A DNA stretch of 15,878 bases from Bordetella parapertussis (lineage in GTDB: Bacteria > Pseudomonadota > Gammaproteobacteria > Burkholderiales > Burkholderiaceae_B). Positions 14,455-15,878 of the stretch are shown here, in pieces (the stretch's first letter is position 1; each line of letters begins with the position of its first letter). The stretch spans positions 1 through 15,878 of the forward strand of contig CAMEAW010000056.1 in NCBI GenBank assembly GCA_945911685.1. Reading direction: 5' to 3'. The notes below the pieces were generated by a model. It saw nothing but the letters and a program-made list of their open reading frames with translations. It ran no database searches and was not told the origin of the DNA. Position numbers and translations under genes: made by a program.

Positions 14455-15747
14455 CTACATCTTAGTGGGCAACCAAGTGGCCAGTTCAGGCCACACCATC
14501 AACAAAATTGTGAACAAAATGATGAGGATGGCGTAAGGCAACGCGCCCCACATTACATCTTCGATACCGCCCTTGTCAGGGCGTATGCCATGCACCACAA
14601 AGAGATTCATCCCAACCGGTGGTGTGATCAAGCCAAGTTCACACATCAAAATAATAAAAATACCGAACCAGATCGGATCGATCCCCAAGGCGGTCGCAAT
14701 CGGGAAGGTAATCGGTATGGTGGCTACCATCATTGATAACACGTCCATGAACATACCAAGGATCAAGTAAAAAACAATCAAGCCAAGGATCAACCCGGTT
14801 GCGCTTAACCCCAAGCCTGTTACCCATTTTGTCATGGCTTCGGCCACGCCAGTCAGACTAATCGTCAAGTTCAAAATAAACGCCGCGGTGATGATCAATA
14901 AGATCATGCCACTGACCCGTGCGGTTGAAATAAAGCAAGTACGCAACAACACCCACTGCAACTTACCGGATTTCCAGACAAAGAACAGCGCCACCAACAC
15001 ACCAAGCGCCGCACTTTCAGTCGCCGTCGCAATACCAAAATACAGACTGCCCATCACGATGCCGAACACGATCATGGGTGGCACAAGATGCGTCAACAGT
15101 GCAATGCGCTCGGCCATGGGCACTTTTTCTTCGCGCATCGACGAACCGCTGGCAAGGCTTGAGGCCAAGATATAGAGCATGAACACTGCGGTCAGTAGTA
15201 GCCCTGGAATAATGCCCGCCACAAACAATTTGCCGATTGAAGTGTTCGTCAGCGAACCGTAGATGATCATATTGACGCTAGGCGGAATCAAAATACCTAA
15301 CGTACCGCCCGCGGCAATACTGCCTAGCGAGGCGCGAACTGGGTAGCCGCGCTTTAACAGCGAAGGCAAAGCAACCGTACCGATTGTGGCCGCAGTAGCC
15401 ACTGACGAACCTGAGGTCGCCGCAAACAAAGCGCAACTGCCGATGTTGGTATGCAATAACCCGCCAGGCAAGCGACCAAACCACGCCGACAGCGAAATAT
15501 ACATACGGTCAGCAATACCCGAACGCAACAGCAACTCACCGAGCAATACAAAAAGCGGAATCGAGGTTAAAAGATTTTCGTTGTGTACACCCCAGACCAC
15601 TGGTGCGATTGAATTAACAAACGGCATACCATACGACCAGACCCCTCCGACGATACCGATTGCCGCCATCGCGACGGCGATCGGTAAGCCGACGAGCATG
15701 GCAGCAACCATCGCGACAAAAGCGAAGCTGATTAAAGTCACACTCAT
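14455..15747 (-). CDS. dctM: TRAP transporter large permease (DctM type)
   Basis: A 430-residue membrane protein, the usual size for DctM. The first segment (ISFAFVAMVAAMLVGLPIAV) and the SIPLFVLLGELLLRSGIADR motif at about 63-82 are typical. So are ATSGSSVATAATIGTVALP and the strongly conserved GSIAAGGTLGILIPPSVNMI at 142-161, which carries the GxxxPPS-type substrate and sodium site. A later ATESAALGVLVALF and GLITPPVGMNLFVVHGI mark the second half of the fold, giving about 12 segments. It moves carboxylates in symport with sodium, using a DctP binding protein not present in the window. Its ATG overlaps the preceding small-permease stop as ATGA. It is convergent with the Bug-type gene. Confidence 0.93.
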   Translation of the reverse strand: MSVTLISFAFVAMVAAMLVGLPIAVAMAAIGIVGGVWSYGMPFVNSIAPVVWGVHNENLLTSIPLFVLLGELLLRSGIADRMYISLSAWFGRLPGGLLHTNIGSCALFAATSGSSVATAATIGTVALPSLLKRGYPVRASLGSIAAGGTLGILIPPSVNMIIYGSLTNTSIGKLFVAGIIPGLLLTAVFMLYILASSLASGSSMREEKVPMAERIALLTHLVPPMIVFGIVMGSLYFGIATATESAALGVLVALFFVWKSGKLQWVLLRTCFISTARVSGMILLIITAAFILNLTISLTGVAEAMTKWVTGLGLSATGLILGLIVFYLILGMFMDVLSMMVATIPITFPIATALGIDPIWFGIFIILMCELGLITPPVGMNLFVVHGIRPDKGGIEDVMWGALPYAILIILFTILLMVWPELATWLPTKM

Positions 15748-15878
15748 GACTTCACCCCCGAGTCTTGGCTACGCAAAGCAATATCGGCGAGTTCTTCTTG
15801 CAACTCTTCTTTCGCACTCTTAGGCTGATAGTCTTCGTTCAGCTCAACGATCTGCCCCGTCAACAAAAGCTTAGTCGC
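15744..15878 (-). CDS. dctQ: TRAP transporter small permease (DctQ type), 3' partial
   Basis: The minus strand is open from the window end to a TGA at 15744-15746, which overlaps the DctM start as ATGA. The 44 visible C-terminal residues are a short hydrophobic-to-polar turn (LLLTGQIVEL) followed by a charged tail rich in Glu and Lys (KSAKEELQEELADIA). Such a cytoplasmic tail after the last helix fits DctQ, and DctQ normally precedes DctM with exactly this kind of overlap. The assignment rests mainly on position and the overlap, because none of the four membrane segments is in the window. Confidence 0.7.
   Translation of the reverse strand, partial: ATKLLLTGQIVELNEDYQPKSAKEELQEELADIALRSQDSGVKS

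Noticed and set aside
1..15878. CRISPR array, prophage, transposase or integrase genes
   Set aside because: No repeat-spacer pattern, no recognised mobile-element protein and no flanking insertion-sequence inverted repeats were found; the tandem repeats are contiguous, without spacers.

Overview
The window looks like a chromosomal segment from a betaproteobacterium, most likely Burkholderiales and perhaps Alcaligenaceae-like. This rests on two tripartite-tricarboxylate (Bug/TctC-type) binding proteins, a complete Liv-type ABC operon, a TRAP permease and several small-molecule catabolic enzymes packed together. Base composition appears moderate rather than the high GC typical of many Burkholderiales. 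This placement is inference from gene content, not from a phylogenetic marker.

Layout. Positions 1-2091 (+) hold a tightly packed three-gene unit: the 3' part of a protein joining a DUF4331-like C-terminal region to an SRPBCC domain, a TPR protein that overlaps it by 4 bp, and an 87-residue protein with a twin-arginine leader. Positions 2117-2355 (-) carry decayed gene ends. Positions 2356-2898 (-) encode a small exported beta-sandwich-like protein. Position 3138 (+) starts an orphan Bug-type binding protein. Positions 4397-9075 (+) are a five-gene branched-chain-amino-acid-type ABC transporter operon (binding protein, two permeases, two ATPases). Positions 9261-11929 (-) encode an SMP-30-type lactonase, an HpcH/HpaI aldolase and an alpha/beta hydrolase. 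Divergent from that unit, 12184-14280 (+) encodes a TauD/TfdA-type Fe(II)/2-oxoglutarate dioxygenase and a second Bug-type binding protein. The window ends with a TRAP large permease and the end of its small permease (-).

Working together. The centre and right of the window read as an uptake-and-catabolism island for organic acids. The ABC, TRAP and Bug proteins would bring in or sense substrates. The dioxygenase, lactonase, aldolase and hydrolase could hydroxylate, open and cleave them. The substrates cannot be read from sequence. The divergent region 11930-12183 carries a perfect 16-bp tandem repeat, a 24-bp dyad and a TTGACA hexamer, and is the best candidate control point.

Non-coding structure is noticeable. 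There is a 42-bp tandem duplication just after the dioxygenase terminator, a 9-bp repeat array that starts at the aldolase stop codon, and a fossil of the alpha/beta hydrolase 3' end about 7 kb from the intact copy. The least explained part is the DUF4331-SRPBCC/TPR/Tat-peptide unit at the left edge. No rRNA, tRNA, CRISPR array, integrase or transposase was seen.
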